64,000 nt of DNA, taken from the NCBI GenBank assembly GCA_013368315.1, contig JAACJM010000007.1:930001-994000 (forward strand). Reading direction: 5' to 3'. The DNA comes from Tetrapyrgos nigripes. Its lineage: Eukaryota > Basidiomycota > Agaricomycetes > Agaricales > Campanellaceae. The notes below the pieces were generated by a model. That model saw only the letters and a list, made by a program, of their open reading frames with translations, did not search any database and was not told the DNA's origin. This document shows positions 36,364-47,895 of this stretch, one piece after another. A program made the position numbers and the translations under genes. The number at the start of each line of letters is the position of its first letter. Position 1 is the stretch's first letter.

Positions 36364-36555
36364 TCAATCATCTCCTTCAATTTCGTCAAACCTGAAGCTG
36401 GTTCTCCATGAATTCTCAGAGTCTGAGCAGTCCAACCATTTGACCAAATACTGCACTCCTCGATGATTCCTAGTTGGTTTCGAATCTAGAATCGCCTCTA
36501 CATCATACTTGTTATCTTCTGGCAGTAATTCCACTGGTTCCCCTGGATAGTTCAC
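36364..36555 (-). pseudogene. Chromodomain at the end of the Gypsy pol
   Basis: The frame reads EAILDSKPTRNHRGVQYLVK, then WLDCSDSENSW. This is the chromodomain pattern (YLVKW...SWE) that targets chromovirus integration to chromatin marks. It follows the integrase in a separate frame. Confidence 0.8.
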
Positions 36556-36615
36556 TTCATGGGCTTCAGTCTCCTTGTATGGTGATAGTAGTGAAGCGTG
36601 GAAAACTGGGTGAAT

Positions 36616-37866
36616 TCACCAGGTGTTTGGCAGTTTAAGATGATAGTTAACTTTGCCAATTATGTCAGTGATTTCAAATGGTCCATGACAACAGTTAGCC
36701 AACTTAGCTTTTGGCCTAGTTGTCTTTAAGTTCTTTCCATCTAGCAGTAATTTGTCCCCAGCTTTGAACTTTAACCCTTTTTTACATGGTCCATGTTCTG
36801 TCTTTTCATCAACTCTGCTGCCATTGTTAGACATGCTTTCAATTCTTCCCGTATTCCCTCTAAGTTTTGAAGGTGTTCTTCTACTTTCAGTACATGTGAA
36901 GAAGGACTGATTGAAGAAAAGAGTCAAGGAAGATATCCATGAAGTAATTCAAAAGGTGATTTCCCAGTGGCTGAATGTACTTGGGTGTTATGACAGAATT
37001 TGGCATATGGCAGATATTTGACCCAATCATCCTGACGATAGTTGCAGAAGGTTCTTAAGTATTGTTCCAGTTCTTGATTGAACCTTTCAGTTTTGCTGTC
37101 TGTTTGGGGATGGTAAGCCATAGTGAGAGCTGAAGTGATACCTAACTTAGCGTATATCCCTCTCATAACCTGACTCGTGAATTGTGGACAGGCTTGATCC
37201 GATATCATTTTGTCCCATAGACCATACTGTTGCCAAGTGTTGTTGAACAAAACATCAATAGTACTGTCACTATCAATATCTTTTCAGCAGGGAGAAATGA
37301 CTACTGTCTTAGTCAACTGGTCAACTGTTACGTGAATTGTGTTGAAACCTTCACATTCTGGCAGATCTGTGATGAAATTGGTGGTGATGGTACCAAAGGG
37401 ATGTTCTGGAATATCATTTGGGACCAATGGTACATGTAATGGATGGTTTTGTGCCTTGGTCAATTGGCAAGTAGTGCATCCTTCAACATAATCACAAACA
37501 AATACTAACATACCAGGCCACCAAAATTTCCTGCTGACTAGTTCATAGGTTTTGAACTGGCCTGGGTGTCTGGCAGTGAGACTATTGTGATGCATCTTGA
37601 CTATGTCTCTATGTAGTTGTTGGTCGTAGGGGATGTATGTAGACTTTACCTCGGAACAATATAATCCCATCTTCGTAGTTCCATTCCTGTAGGTTCTTGA
37701 CTGGCGAGCATGGACCATTGTTTAGGATGACTTTGAGAGCACTCACGACTTCCTTATATTTCTTTGGACACTCTTTAATCTGTCTTCTCAGTTCAGCATC
37801 TCCAATTGCAATCACTGACCTCGGTCTTGTAGCTTGAATTCTGAAGAACTTGGGGTCTAGTAACAC
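36616..37866 (-). pseudogene. Integrase of the Gypsy chromovirus
   Basis: The minus strand carries the zinc-binding HHCC region (HHNSLTARH ... CDYVEGCTTC, about 37480-37600). The DDE core follows with TVDQLTK, ISDQACPQFTS and AYHPQTDSKTERFNQELEQY. A C-terminal GPFEI-like segment comes before the chromodomain. Frame changes near 37250 and 36927 break it. Confidence 0.85.
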
Positions 37867-38009
37867 TCTGTCCTTATTGTCGTCTTCAACCCCCTCTTTA
37901 TGATCTGGTCTTCAAGAAAGAGGATCACTTTGATTGAGACTTCTGGGTTTATAGATAAGGACGAAGTCGAATCTGGTAAGAAACAGAGCCATTCTTGCTT
38001 GTTGTTGGC

Positions 38010-39160
38010 TTAGTTCTGAGAAGTGGTGAAGTACTCTAGATTTTTGTGGTCAGTGAGGATCTCGATCGTATGTGGTGCGCCTTCAAGATAGTGTCGCCAA
38101 GCCTCCAATGCCCATATGATCACTAACAACTCTTTATCATGAATGTTGTAGTTCCGTTCAGTCTCAGATAAGGATTTTGATAGGTAAGTGACTGGATGCC
38201 ATTTGTCATCTGATCCTTTCTGTGACAGAATGCCTCTGGTGGCATAATTGGAAGCATCTACTTCTACTTGATATGGTTTAGAATGATCGGACATCAAAAG
38301 GACTGGTGAAGAAATAAACACATCTTTGAGTGCCTGAAATGCTTTTTCTGTATCGACATTCCACTTCCAAGGTTCATCCTTCTTTGTAAGATCAAAAAGC
38401 AGTTGAGTGATCTTAGAGAAATTGTGTATAAAACGACGATAGAAGTTTCCTCATCCCAAGAATGATTGAACATCTTTGACGTTTTGTGGTGTTGGCCATT
38501 CAGTGACACCTTTGACTTTGATAGGATCCATCGCCAATGTGTTGTGAGAGACAATGAGACCTAGGAATTCTACTGAGCTAGCTTTGAAGGTACACTTCTC
38601 TGGTTTGGCATAAAGGTCATTTTCCTGAAGTCGTGTGAGTACTGGTGTGACCATTTGTCAATGTTCCTCCAAAGTTTCTGTGAAGATCAGGATGTCATCC
38701 ATATAGATAACCACTTTTCCTGAATCAATAAGGTCCTTAAAAAGGGTATTTATCATTGCCTGAAACATTGCAGGAGAGTTCATAAGACCAAAGAACATCA
38801 CTGTTGGTTCAAAAAGTCCCCTATTTGTCTTGAAAGCCACTTTCCACTCATCTCCTTCCTTTATCCACACATTATTATATCCCCATCGAAGATCAAATTT
38901 TGAAAAGACTCATGCTCCCTTGAGTTTGTCTACCAGCTCTGATATAAGTGGTAAAGGGTATTCATTCTTTATGGTCCCTTTGTTCAATGCTTGGTAGTCC
39001 TGTACGGGGTGTAGCTTTCCATCTTTCTTTTTAACAAAGAAGAAAGGACTTGCCATAGGAGACTTCAATGGTCTTATGTATTCCTTTTCTAAGTTCTCAT
39101 CAATAAAATTGTTAAGTTCTTGTTGTTCATTGGGAGATAAGGGATAGGTTTTGCAAGGGT
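38010..39160 (-). pseudogene. Reverse transcriptase and RNase H of the Gypsy chromovirus
   Basis: RT contains FGLMNSPAMFQAMIN and the catalytic YMDDILIF (38658-38870 frame), then SVEFLGLIVS. RNase H contains VEVDASNYATRGILSQ and NIHDKELLVIIWALEAWRHY with TDHKNLEYF. Catalytic aspartates are present. The reading frame is interrupted several times, including stops near 38445 and 38655. Confidence 0.88.
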
Positions 39161-39405
39161 GAGCTCAATAGCATGATCCCATTCGCCATGTTTCAGTAGT
39201 TGTTCTGAAGTTTGTTTGTTCAAACTGGTAGAAATGGATGATATTGGGACGGAATCTTATCTGTAAGTGATATGTCCTCTTTCATCTTCTGAGCTGCTTC
39301 TGCAAGTTCTTGAGCCTTGGTAAACCCCATGCATATAGGTAATTCCGAATCTGATGTCAGGTATTCTTCTTCCTTCCCAAAAAGTCTTTCTAATGCCTCC
39401 TGTTC

Positions 39406-40035
39406 TCATTGGTTCAGAATGTCCCTCTGATTGAAATCTTCTTCAGTAAAAATAGCTGTAGATTCTAAGGAACAGTGAAAGGTTTGAATAGGAATCCGAT
39501 GATGCCGACCTGCAACCTTTGATTGTTCAATTGGTTTAAACTGTCTGATTGGTTCTGACCATTTCACTTGGTAGTCTCTGTGGTTGGTTTGTGGGTCGAT
39601 AACAGTCGATTTGGAGAATTTGGGTTTAGTGCATAGGTTAAGGACCGGAGGTTGTTTTAAGGTACATGTTTCAGGACATCTAACCATATCCACCTGAGAA
39701 AATGACCAATCCACTTCTGGATTATGCTCCTCCAACCAATTGGTACCAAGAATTATATCATGATCTCTGATGTCTGTCTCTTCGTGATACGAATTTTTGT
39801 CCTGAGAGTAGATATGGAGTTTCTGAATAGTATAATGGTGTACCCATCCCATGGTGTTTTCAGAACCATCAACGTTGCATACAGGGAAAGGATTTTTGAT
39901 AGGAAGGAAGGTTAAATGATTCTCTTGTGTGAAGCTGTTAATAATAATGCCTTCTGCCCCACTGTCTATTAGAGCTTCTGCGTCGATTTTTCTGCCAGTG
40001 ATTTTGCCAATAAGTTCAGTTTTAAGTGTTATCAA
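39406..40035 (-). pseudogene. Aspartic protease region of the Gypsy chromovirus
   Basis: The protease core IDAEALIDSGAEGIIINSF holds the single DSGA active site of retropepsins, followed by DHDIILGTNWLEEHNPEVDW, the second conserved segment. The frame stays open for 209 codons and then runs into RT after a break. Confidence 0.85.
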
Positions 40036-40184
40036 AGGTACCTGTCAGTTATGAGTGACTGCCGACATTCTTAATTCTGAAGGAAAGGTACACTCACAAA
40101 AGGGGTTTAACACATGATATCAATTGTTCATATACTGTCCAGCATACTGTACAACTCCTCCTGATGACGTAGCAGGGGAGTATT

Positions 40185-40975
40185 TCAAAAATCCATCATC
40201 TTTGCCACAACATCCTTCAAATATACACTAGCCTGTTCCTTTTCTTCTCCTTCCAAACCCTTGACCTTGTTCATCATATCTAAAATATCTTTGATTACAT
40301 TACGAGAAGAAGACGACAACGATGACATTTGAGTCACTGTTACCAGTGGCAAACTAGATGACAACAATGGAGTTGAAGTTTCAGCTGTCCTAACAGCATG
40401 AGGAGGGAAGTTTCAAGAAGCATTCTGAGCTGTTGAAGACCTCGGAGTATTGTTCAGGAACGTCAGACATTCATTGCTCATGTGTCTGGGTTGTCTGCAT
40501 GCAAAGCATGCTCCTAACTTTCAGAGTTGGTCCCTTTCTTTGGGTGTCAGTTTAGATAAAGGAGTAAAGAACGAGTTAGCACCTGGTCCCATAAGCGCAT
40601 TTATGCTTGCTACCGTCCGTCCTTGAGAAGGACCCGAATTCATCCTTGGCATAGAGAACAATCTCAATCATCCTTCTCTCTCTCTCTCATTTATCCATTC
40701 CAAATGGAGATCCATCACCCTTTCCTTATACTTGTCGAAGTCCTTTCACTTCGGCCATGTTCCCACTACTGAATTCTGAAGATCTCTCGGAAAACCTGCT
40801 TTATAGAAATCTAGGAGAGCTGTTTCTCTGTAGTCTGACTCTTCTCTATACATATCAAAGATACTATTATAGGTACTAATGTCCGTTCCCTTCATTATAG
40901 CGTTCTTGATCTTATTTTTTGCAACCTCATCAGCAGCAAGAGCTTTGGGATGTCTCTTTTAAACCTATCCTTTAT
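40185..40975 (-). pseudogene. Gag, 3' part, with zinc knuckle
   Basis: The minus strand reads ALAADEVAKNKIKNAIMKGT, YREESDYRETALLDFYKAGF and a CCHC knuckle CFACRQPRHMSNEC (C-x2-C-x4-H-x4-C, about 40468-40510). Stops and frame changes are present. The 5' part of the same gag lies on the other side of the foldback insertion at 45973-46270. Confidence 0.8.
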
Positions 40976-43900
40976 CACTGGGTGCAAACACTTGTAAATC
41001 CTCTGCTTTACTGAGGTTTTACAAGAGTATTACACCAAGCCAATCAATATGTAAGACTCCTTGTCATACATTAGTATTACAAGAGACAGAAAAAATTAGA
41101 ACAACCTTGTATGACCATTGTAAGTCACAAAGAAATACCATGGACTTTCAGTGTGACTTGCTGTCACTGTATACCCTTGGTGGATATACTGTGAAATTAC
41201 ACAGGAATTTCAGAGTGACTTTTTGTCACAATATGTCATGTAGTAAGACACATAGGAAATACTGGAGTATTTCAGTGTGACAGATAATCACAGTATGACA
41301 AACAGTAAGGCAAGAGAGATTTACAAAGGACTTACAAGGAAGCAAAATCTGCAGGAAATTTACAAAGTGACAATCAAGTCACAGTAATACACTTGTAAGA
41401 CTAGCTGTATTATGAAGGAATTACAAGAAACATTTGCTACAAACACGGGTAAATCCTCAGCCTTACTGGAGTATTACAAGAGTATTATGGGGAACCAATC
41501 AATATGTAAGTTGGCTTGACTTACAAGTGTATTACAAAATAGACAAAAAATGAGGACTATTCTGAAAGATCATTGTAAGCTGCAAGGACATACCATAGAC
41601 TTTCAGTGTGAGGCTTTGTCACAGTATAGCATTGAAGAGCATACAGTGGAATTACAAGGTGACTTTTTTGTCACAGTATGTCTTCTTGTAAAACAGAACT
41701 GAAATACCAGGGTATTACAGTGTGAGATAATGTCACAGTAAGACAATTTGTAAACCAAGTAAAATTTACAGAGGACTTACCAGAAGGTAGAACTTGAAAG
41801 TCTTGGGTAAGACTGCTCATATTTACACTGAATTTATGGAGGGACATCTGTGTCACAGTAATATCCTAGAAAGACTTGTGATTTTACAAGGGAATTACAA
41901 GATGCAGGTTTTAGAAGTCTATCTCGTAAGTCCCTGGAAAAAACCTGCATGCTAAATGGAGAATATACAGTGTGACAGACTGGTCACAGTAAGACACTTG
42001 TAAGTCACAAGACATTATAATGACTTTACTGAAAAGTGACTCTTTTGTAAGTCATCATGTATATCCAATGGACTTACAAGAGACTTGTTGGATGGATTTG
42101 CAGTGCATGTCAATTAAGTAATACAGAAGGGCTTACTGAAAATTTACAGGATGTAATACAATGAATTCATTCAACCAGGTTAATTAAATTTTACTGAATA
42201 TAAATAGACAGCTCAGGCTGGACAGGAAAAGGGGAGACTACTGTGTCTGCGTTGTCATCTTCGTCTGCTCAGTGTGGTACATCTGCCCCATCTGCCCCAT
42301 CTGCCTTGTCTGCTTTGTCTGCCCTGTCTGCCTTGTCTCTGCTCCGTCTGCCTTGTCTGCCTTGTCTGCTCTGTCTGCCTTGTCTGCCTTGTCTCTGCTC
42401 CGTCTGCCTTGTCTGCCTTGTCTGCTCTGTCTGCCTTGTCTGCCTTGTCTGCTTCGTCTGCCTTGTCTGCTCTGTCTGCCTTGTCTGCTCTGTCTGCCTC
42501 GTCTGCCTCGTCTGCTCCGTCTGCCTTGTCTGCCTTGTCTGCTCCATCTGCCTTGTCTGCCTTGTCTGCTCCGTCTGCCTTGTCTGCCTTGTCTGCCTTG
42601 TCTGCCTTGTCTGCTCCATCTGCGTCGTCTGCCTTGTCTGCTCCATCTGCCTTGTCTGCTCCGTCTGCCTTGTCTGCTCCGTCTGCCTCGTCTGCTCCGT
42701 CTGCCTCATCTGCTCCGTCTGCCTTGTCTGCCTTGTCTGCCTCATCTGCCTCGTCTGCCTCGTCTGCTCTGTCTGCTCTGTCTGCCTCGTGCGTCTGCTT
42801 TGTCTGCCTCGTCTGCCTTGTCTGCTCCGTCTGCTCCGTCGGCCTCATCTGCATCATCTGCCTTGTCTGCTCTGTCTGCTTTGTCTGCCTTGTCTGCTCC
42901 GTCTGCCTTGTCTGCCCCGTCTGCCTTGTCTGCGTTGTCTGCGTTGTCTGCTCTGTCTGCATTGTCTGCTCTGTCTGCGTTGTCTGCTCTGTCTGCGTTG
43001 TCTGCTCTGTCTGGTCTGTCTGCCTCGTCTGCTTCGTCTGCTCTGTCTGCCTCGTCTGCTCCGTCTGCCTCATCTGCTCCATCTGCCTCGTCTGCTCCGT
43101 CTGCTCCGTCGGCCTCGTCTGCATCATCTGCCTTGTCTGCTCCGTCTGCCTCGTCTGCATCATCTGCCTTGTCTGCTCTGTCTGCCTTGTCTGCTCTGTC
43201 TGCTCCGTCTGCCTCGTCTGCTCCGTCTGTGTTGTCTGCTTCGTCTGCTTCGTCTGCTCCGTCTGCCTCGTCTGCCTCGTCTGCCCCATCTGCCTCATCT
43301 GCTTCGTCTGCCTCGTCTGCTCTGTCTGCCTCGTCTGCTCTGTCTGCCTCGTCTGCTCCGTCTGCCTCGTCTGCTCTGTCTGCGTCGTCTGCTCCGTCTG
43401 CGTCGTCTGCTTCGTCTGCTCCGTCTGCGTCGTCTGCGTCGTTTGCGTCATCTGCTTCGTCTGCTCCGTCTGCCTCGTCTGCCCCATCTGCCTCGTCTGC
43501 TTCGTCTGCCTCGTCTGCTCCGTCTGCCTCGTCTGCTCCATCTGCCTCGTCTGCTCCGTCTGCCTCGTCTGCTCCGTCTGCCCCGTCTGCTCCGTCTGCC
43601 TCGTCTGCTCCGTCTGCCTCGTCTGCTCCATCTGCCTCGTCTGCTCCGTCTGCCTCGTCTGCTCCGTCTGCCTCGTCTGCTCCGTCTGCCTCGTCTGCCT
43701 CATCTGCCTCATCTGCCTCGTCTGCTTCGTCTGCTCCATCTGCCTCGTCTGCTCCGTCTGCCTCGTCTGCTCCGTCTGCCTCGTCTGCCTCATCTGCCTC
43801 ATCTGCCTCGTCTGCTTCGTCTGCTCCATCTGCTTTGTCTGCCTCATCTGCTCCGTCTGCCTCGTCTGCTCCGTCTGCTCCGTCTGCCTCGTCTGCCTCG

Positions 43901-45972
43901 TCTGCTCCGTCTGCCCTGTCTGCCTTGTCTCTGCTCCGTCTGCCTTGTCTGCCTTGTCTGCTCCATCTGCTCCGTCTGCCTCGTCTTCTGCGTCGTCTGC
44001 CTTGTCTGCTCTGTCTGCCTTGTCTGCTCTGTCTGCCTTGTCTGCCTTGTCTGCTCCGTCTGCCTTGTCTGCCTTGTCTGCTCTGTCTGCTGTGTCTGCT
44101 CTGTCTGCCTCGTCTGCGCTGTCTGCCTTGTCTGCTGCGTCTGCTTCGTCTGCCTCGTCTGCCCCGTCTGCCTCGTCTGCCTCGTCTGCTCCGTCTGCTC
44201 TGTCTGCCTCGTCTGCTTCGTCTGCTCCATCTGCCTTGTCTGCCTTGTCTGCTCCGTCTGCCTCGTCTGCTCTGTCTGCCTTGTCTGCCTTGTCTGTGAG
44301 CAGACAGAGCAGACGAGGCAGACAAGGCAGACGGAGCAGACAAGGCAGACAAGGCAGACAGAGCAGACAACGCAGACAACGCAGATGGAGCAGACAAGGC
44401 AGACAAGGCAGACAGAGCAGACAAGGCAGACAAGGCAGACGGAGCAGACAAGGCAGACAAGGCAGACGGAGCAAACGAGGCAGACAGAGCAGACAAGGCA
44501 GACGAAGCAGACAAGGCAGACAAGGCAGACAGAGCAGACAAGGCAGACAAAGCAGACAAGGCAGACAAGGCAGACAGAGCAGACAAGGCAGACAAGGCAG
44601 ACGGAGCAGAGACAAGGCAGACAGGGCAGACAAAGCAGACAAGGCAGATGGGGCAGATGGGGCAGATGTACCACACTGAGCAGACGAAGATGACAACGCA
44701 GACACAGTAGTCTCCCCTTTTCCTGTCCAGCCTGAGCTGTCTATTTATATTCAGTAAAATTTAATTAACCTGGTTGAATGAATTCATTGTATTACATCCT
44801 GTAAATTTTCAGTAAGCCCTTCTGTATTACTTAATTGACATGCACTGCAAATCCATACAACAAGTCTCTTGTAAGTCCATTGGATATACATGATGACTTA
44901 CAAAATAGTCACTTTTCAGTAAAGTCATTATAATGTCTTGTGACTTACAAGTGTCTTACTGTGACCAGTCTGTCACACTGTATATTCTCCATTTAGCATG
45001 CAGGTTTTTTCCAGGGACTTACGAGATAGACTTCTAAAACCTGCATCTTGTAATTCCCTTGTAAAATCACAAGTCTTTCTAGGGTATTACTGTGACACAG
45101 ATGTCCCTCCATAAATTCAGTGTAAATATGAGCAGTCTTACCCAAGACTTTCAAGTTCTACCTTCTGGTAAGTCCTCTGTAAATTTTACTTGGTTTACAA
45201 ATTGTCTTACTGTGACATTATCTCACACTGTAATACCCTGGTATTTCAGTTCTGTTTTACAAGAAGACATACTGTGACAAAAAAGTCACCTTGTAATTCC
45301 ACTGTATGCTCTTCAATGCTATACTGTGACAAAGCCTCACACTGAAAGTCTATGGTATGTCCTTGCAGCTTACAATGGTCTTTCAGAATAGTCCTCATTT
45401 TTTGTCTATTTTTTAATACACTTGTAAGTCAAGCCAACTTACATATTGATTGGTTCCCCATAATACTTTTGTAATACTCCAGTAAGGCTGAGGATTTACA
45501 CGTGTTTGTAGCAAATGTTTCTTGTAATTCCTTCATAATACAGCTAGTCTTACAAGTGTATTACTGTGACTTGATTGTCACTTTGTAAATTTCCTGCAGA
45601 TTTTGCTTCCTTGTAAGTCCTTTGTAAATCTCTCTTGCCTTACTGTTTGTCATACTGTGATTATCTGTCACACTGAAATACTCCAGTATTTCCTATGTGT
45701 CTTACTACATGACATATTGTGACAAAAAGTCACTCTGAAATTCCTGTGTAATTCCACAGTATATCCACCAAGGGTATACAGTGACAGCAAGTCACACTGA
45801 AAGTCCATGGTATTTCTTTGTGACTTACAATGGTCATACAAGGTTGTTCTAATTTTTTCTGTCTCTTGTAATACTAATGTATGACAAGGAGTCTTACATA
45901 TTGATTGGCTTGGTGTAATACTCTTGTAAAACCTCAGTAAAGCAGAGGATTTACAAGTGTTTGCACCCAGTG
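40976..45972. mobile_element. 5.0-kb foldback element with CACTG ends, CACTA-like, nested in Gypsy gag
   Basis: Both ends read CACTGGGTGCAAACACTTG inwards. The flanks are TAT at 40973-40975 and 45973-45975, a 3-bp duplication. CACT(A/G) ends with 3-bp duplications are the mark of the CACTA/EnSpm superfamily. Arms of about 1.3 kb (40976-42281 and 44667-45972) differ at only about seven positions that I could count, and their lengths match exactly. They are filled with subterminal motifs (GTCACAGTA, TTACAAG, TGTGACTT). The centre is a 9-bp tandem array. No transposase is encoded. Removing it with one TAT restores a gag frame reading WTTLKEIKDRFKRD. Confidence 0.85.
42282..44666. repeat. 9-bp TCTGCYYYG minisatellite with a strand switch
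   Basis: From about 42282 to 44297 the plus strand is an array of TCTGC followed by three pyrimidine-rich bases and G (TCTGCCTTG, TCTGCTCCG, TCTGCCTCG). At GTCTGTGAGCAGAC (44293-44306) it flips to the complementary form and continues to about 44666. The unit length is a multiple of three and contains no stop in most frames, so frames of up to 816 codons (Ser-Ala-Leu, Val-Cys-Leu or Leu-Pro-Cys repeats) open on both strands. These are not credible genes: the ORF pair at 42243-44693 (plus) and 42255-44705 (minus) even starts and ends with the same sequence because of the palindrome. Confidence 0.93.
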
Positions 45973-46270
45973 TATCTCCTTTAATGTTGTCCATCATCTT
46001 TCTTCTGGTTTGAGTTTCATATCTTCCTCATCTTCTTCTTGCTCTGTGATTCATTGAGTTGCCCAATCTCCTCCTTTTTCTCCTGTGAAGAACAAGAGGA
46101 ATAAGGACACCTTGGAGTCCTCAGTTGAGTACCTAGCCTTGTCCTGACATAGGTAATTGTTGAACGAAGCTAGCCACTGCTTTGCTTCATCATGTTCTCC
46201 ATTAAAGGCATCAGGTTTCCTTCCTCATTCAGAAGTACTGTTGGAGTCATTAGGTGCTACATTGGACATG
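45973..46270 (-). pseudogene. Gag, 5' part, of the Gypsy chromovirus
   Basis: The minus strand reads KPDAFNGEHDEAKQWLASFN, YSTEDSKVSLFLLFFTGEKG and GDWATQ, the retrotransposon gag core (W...F...FL.G.A..W pattern). It runs into the foldback element at 45972. Confidence 0.75.
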
Positions 46271-47450
46271 GCTGGATCGTCTGGATCTGATGGACTGGGA
46301 GAAAGAGGAGGGTTTGGATGATGAGGGGCTATGGATGGTCCTTCGTTAGACGGTCGTCTGGTTCTGATGGATTAGAGGAAGGATCTCAGGGAGGGGTTGA
46401 TGGGTTATTAGAAGATGGATCTGGTAATAGATCTGACACAGAAGTTGGACCAGGTAGTATGAGAGAAGAGGGTTCTGGGTTTGGTTGGGTATTTGTAGGG
46501 GTAGATGATCCATGTTCTGGTTCGGTTTCAGAGTCAATAATAGGATGAGCTTTTCAAATAGCAAGTTCTTGGTTGTGTATTACAACTTCACACTCAATAG
46601 GAAGTGTTTGAGTGTTGTACCTGTTAATACAGGGCTGGTTTTTGCAGAATGTATATGGTTTCGAACTCTCTGAATTATAATTGCAGTTGAGAACTTTTGG
46701 TTTGAAGAAGACGTGTGGACAATCTGCACAGGGAAGACTTGGATCTGCAGATGTGGACTGTTGCTCATCATATACTCTTCTTACAATCTCTTAGGCCCTT
46801 CTTTTCTGCCCTTTAAATCACCACAAGGATTCGAAGATAAAAGAGGACGGTGTGCCATAGTCTGTAAGTTCTGTAGGTGTGTTGTATTCTCTGAAGAACA
46901 GAGGTCCTGTAATCCTAACAACAGACAACAGTCTCCTTGATACTGAGGTCAAGGGTGACTCATATGTATGAATAGACAGAAAGGATCACATCATCTGGTC
47001 CCAGTTTCCAAACCCAACGATGTGTACAGACGAAGTTTTGATCATAACTCCAAGGATCTGCCCGAATACTTTCTGCATGGCTACACCAGTACTTGGTGTG
47101 TAGTAGATCAAGTGGAAGAGGAAGAGGAGGTTGTTCGTAGTCAGGTGGGTTCTCAGGGGGTTCGAAGTGAATCTGAGAGAATGGGGAAGACAGGATGGAA
47201 GGAATATGATGCTTGTGATAGAGATTGGTAATGAAGGAGTCAAGAACAAATGGTTATGGCCCAAAAGACACCTAGTCTCTTGTAGGCTACGACACCTAGT
47301 CATTAACCAGTGGATATAAGGGGAGAACAATGCTTGCAGTATGATATGGATGAGATAAGATGAAAATGAAAGGAATTTAGAATTGAGATATGCAGGATAA
47401 AGGATGAAAGGACTCAAATAGTGAGGTGGGTGTATGAGAGTTTGTTCAAG
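46271..47450 (-). other. Gypsy 5' internal region between LTR and gag
   Basis: This is leader and gag N-terminal region of the chromovirus. Open frames here (for example minus 46986-47588, which runs into the LTR) show no domain I recognise. Confidence 0.5.
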
Positions 47451-47895
47451 TGTCAAGGTTGCTGGTACACTTGATGTCAAACCATCTAAGTCACACAAAT
47501 AAGATTGATTGAGAGTTAAGAGAGATAGAGAAATAAGAGTAAGCTGACTAGGCTCTACATTGCGTAGTATAGTATGGAGCAGAGACAAAGTGAATGAACT
47601 AAAGGACTAACTAGAATGTCTAGTGGTTTATATAGAAGAGCAATGAATAAGCAATAGGAAAAAGATAGGAGAAATAGGAGAAACGTAGGAGAAATGTAGG
47701 GTAAAGATAGGATTGATGGAATGGAAGATTGATTGACAGTTATTATAGAGTTTGACAGGTCTTATAAGGTTCAAAGTCAGTAATTTAAGGATTAAAAGGT
47801 TTATCGAGGAAATGCAATAGACGAATGATCAGAAAATGGGTTCAATAGTGTAGTAGAAGAGGAAGGAGAACAAAGAACTGTAGCAGTTTGTGACA
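47451..47895 (-). repeat. 5' LTR of the Gypsy chromovirus
   Basis: 445 bp with TGTCA...TGACA ends, homologous to 35784-36214 and to the solo LTR at 1445-1893. The tyrosine-recombinase element resumes directly at 47896. Confidence 0.9.

Larger units (their letters stand above)
35784..47895 (-). mobile_element. Gypsy chromovirus with two LTRs, itself interrupted by a foldback element
   Basis: The LTRs (35784-36214 and 47451-47895) share TGTCA...TGACA ends. The flanking pentamers are CCCAC (35779-35783) and CCCAT (47896-47900), a 5-bp duplication with one change. A polypurine tract (AAAGAGGGGGTAA on the minus strand) adjoins the 3' LTR. Internal order on the minus strand is gag, protease, RT, RNase H, integrase, chromodomain. 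This is fungal retrotransposon machinery with many frame breaks, so it is non-autonomous now. About 5 kb of its length (40976-45972) is a later insertion in gag. Confidence 0.92.

Noticed and set aside
41671..41856. 61-codon frame occurring identically at 41671-41856 (minus) and 45092-45277 (plus)
   Set aside because: It is duplicated only because the foldback arms are inverted copies. It has no domain and lies in motif-rich arm sequence.
42282..44666. CRISPR-like appearance of regularly repeated short units
   Set aside because: There are no unique spacers, units are contiguous 9-mers, and the host is eukaryotic.
42243..44705. Open frames of 816, 801, 675 and 644 codons on both strands
   Set aside because: They arise from a stop-free 9-bp tandem repeat inside a palindrome. 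All encode monotonous triplets and the same array is open in several frames on both strands, so they are not credible proteins.
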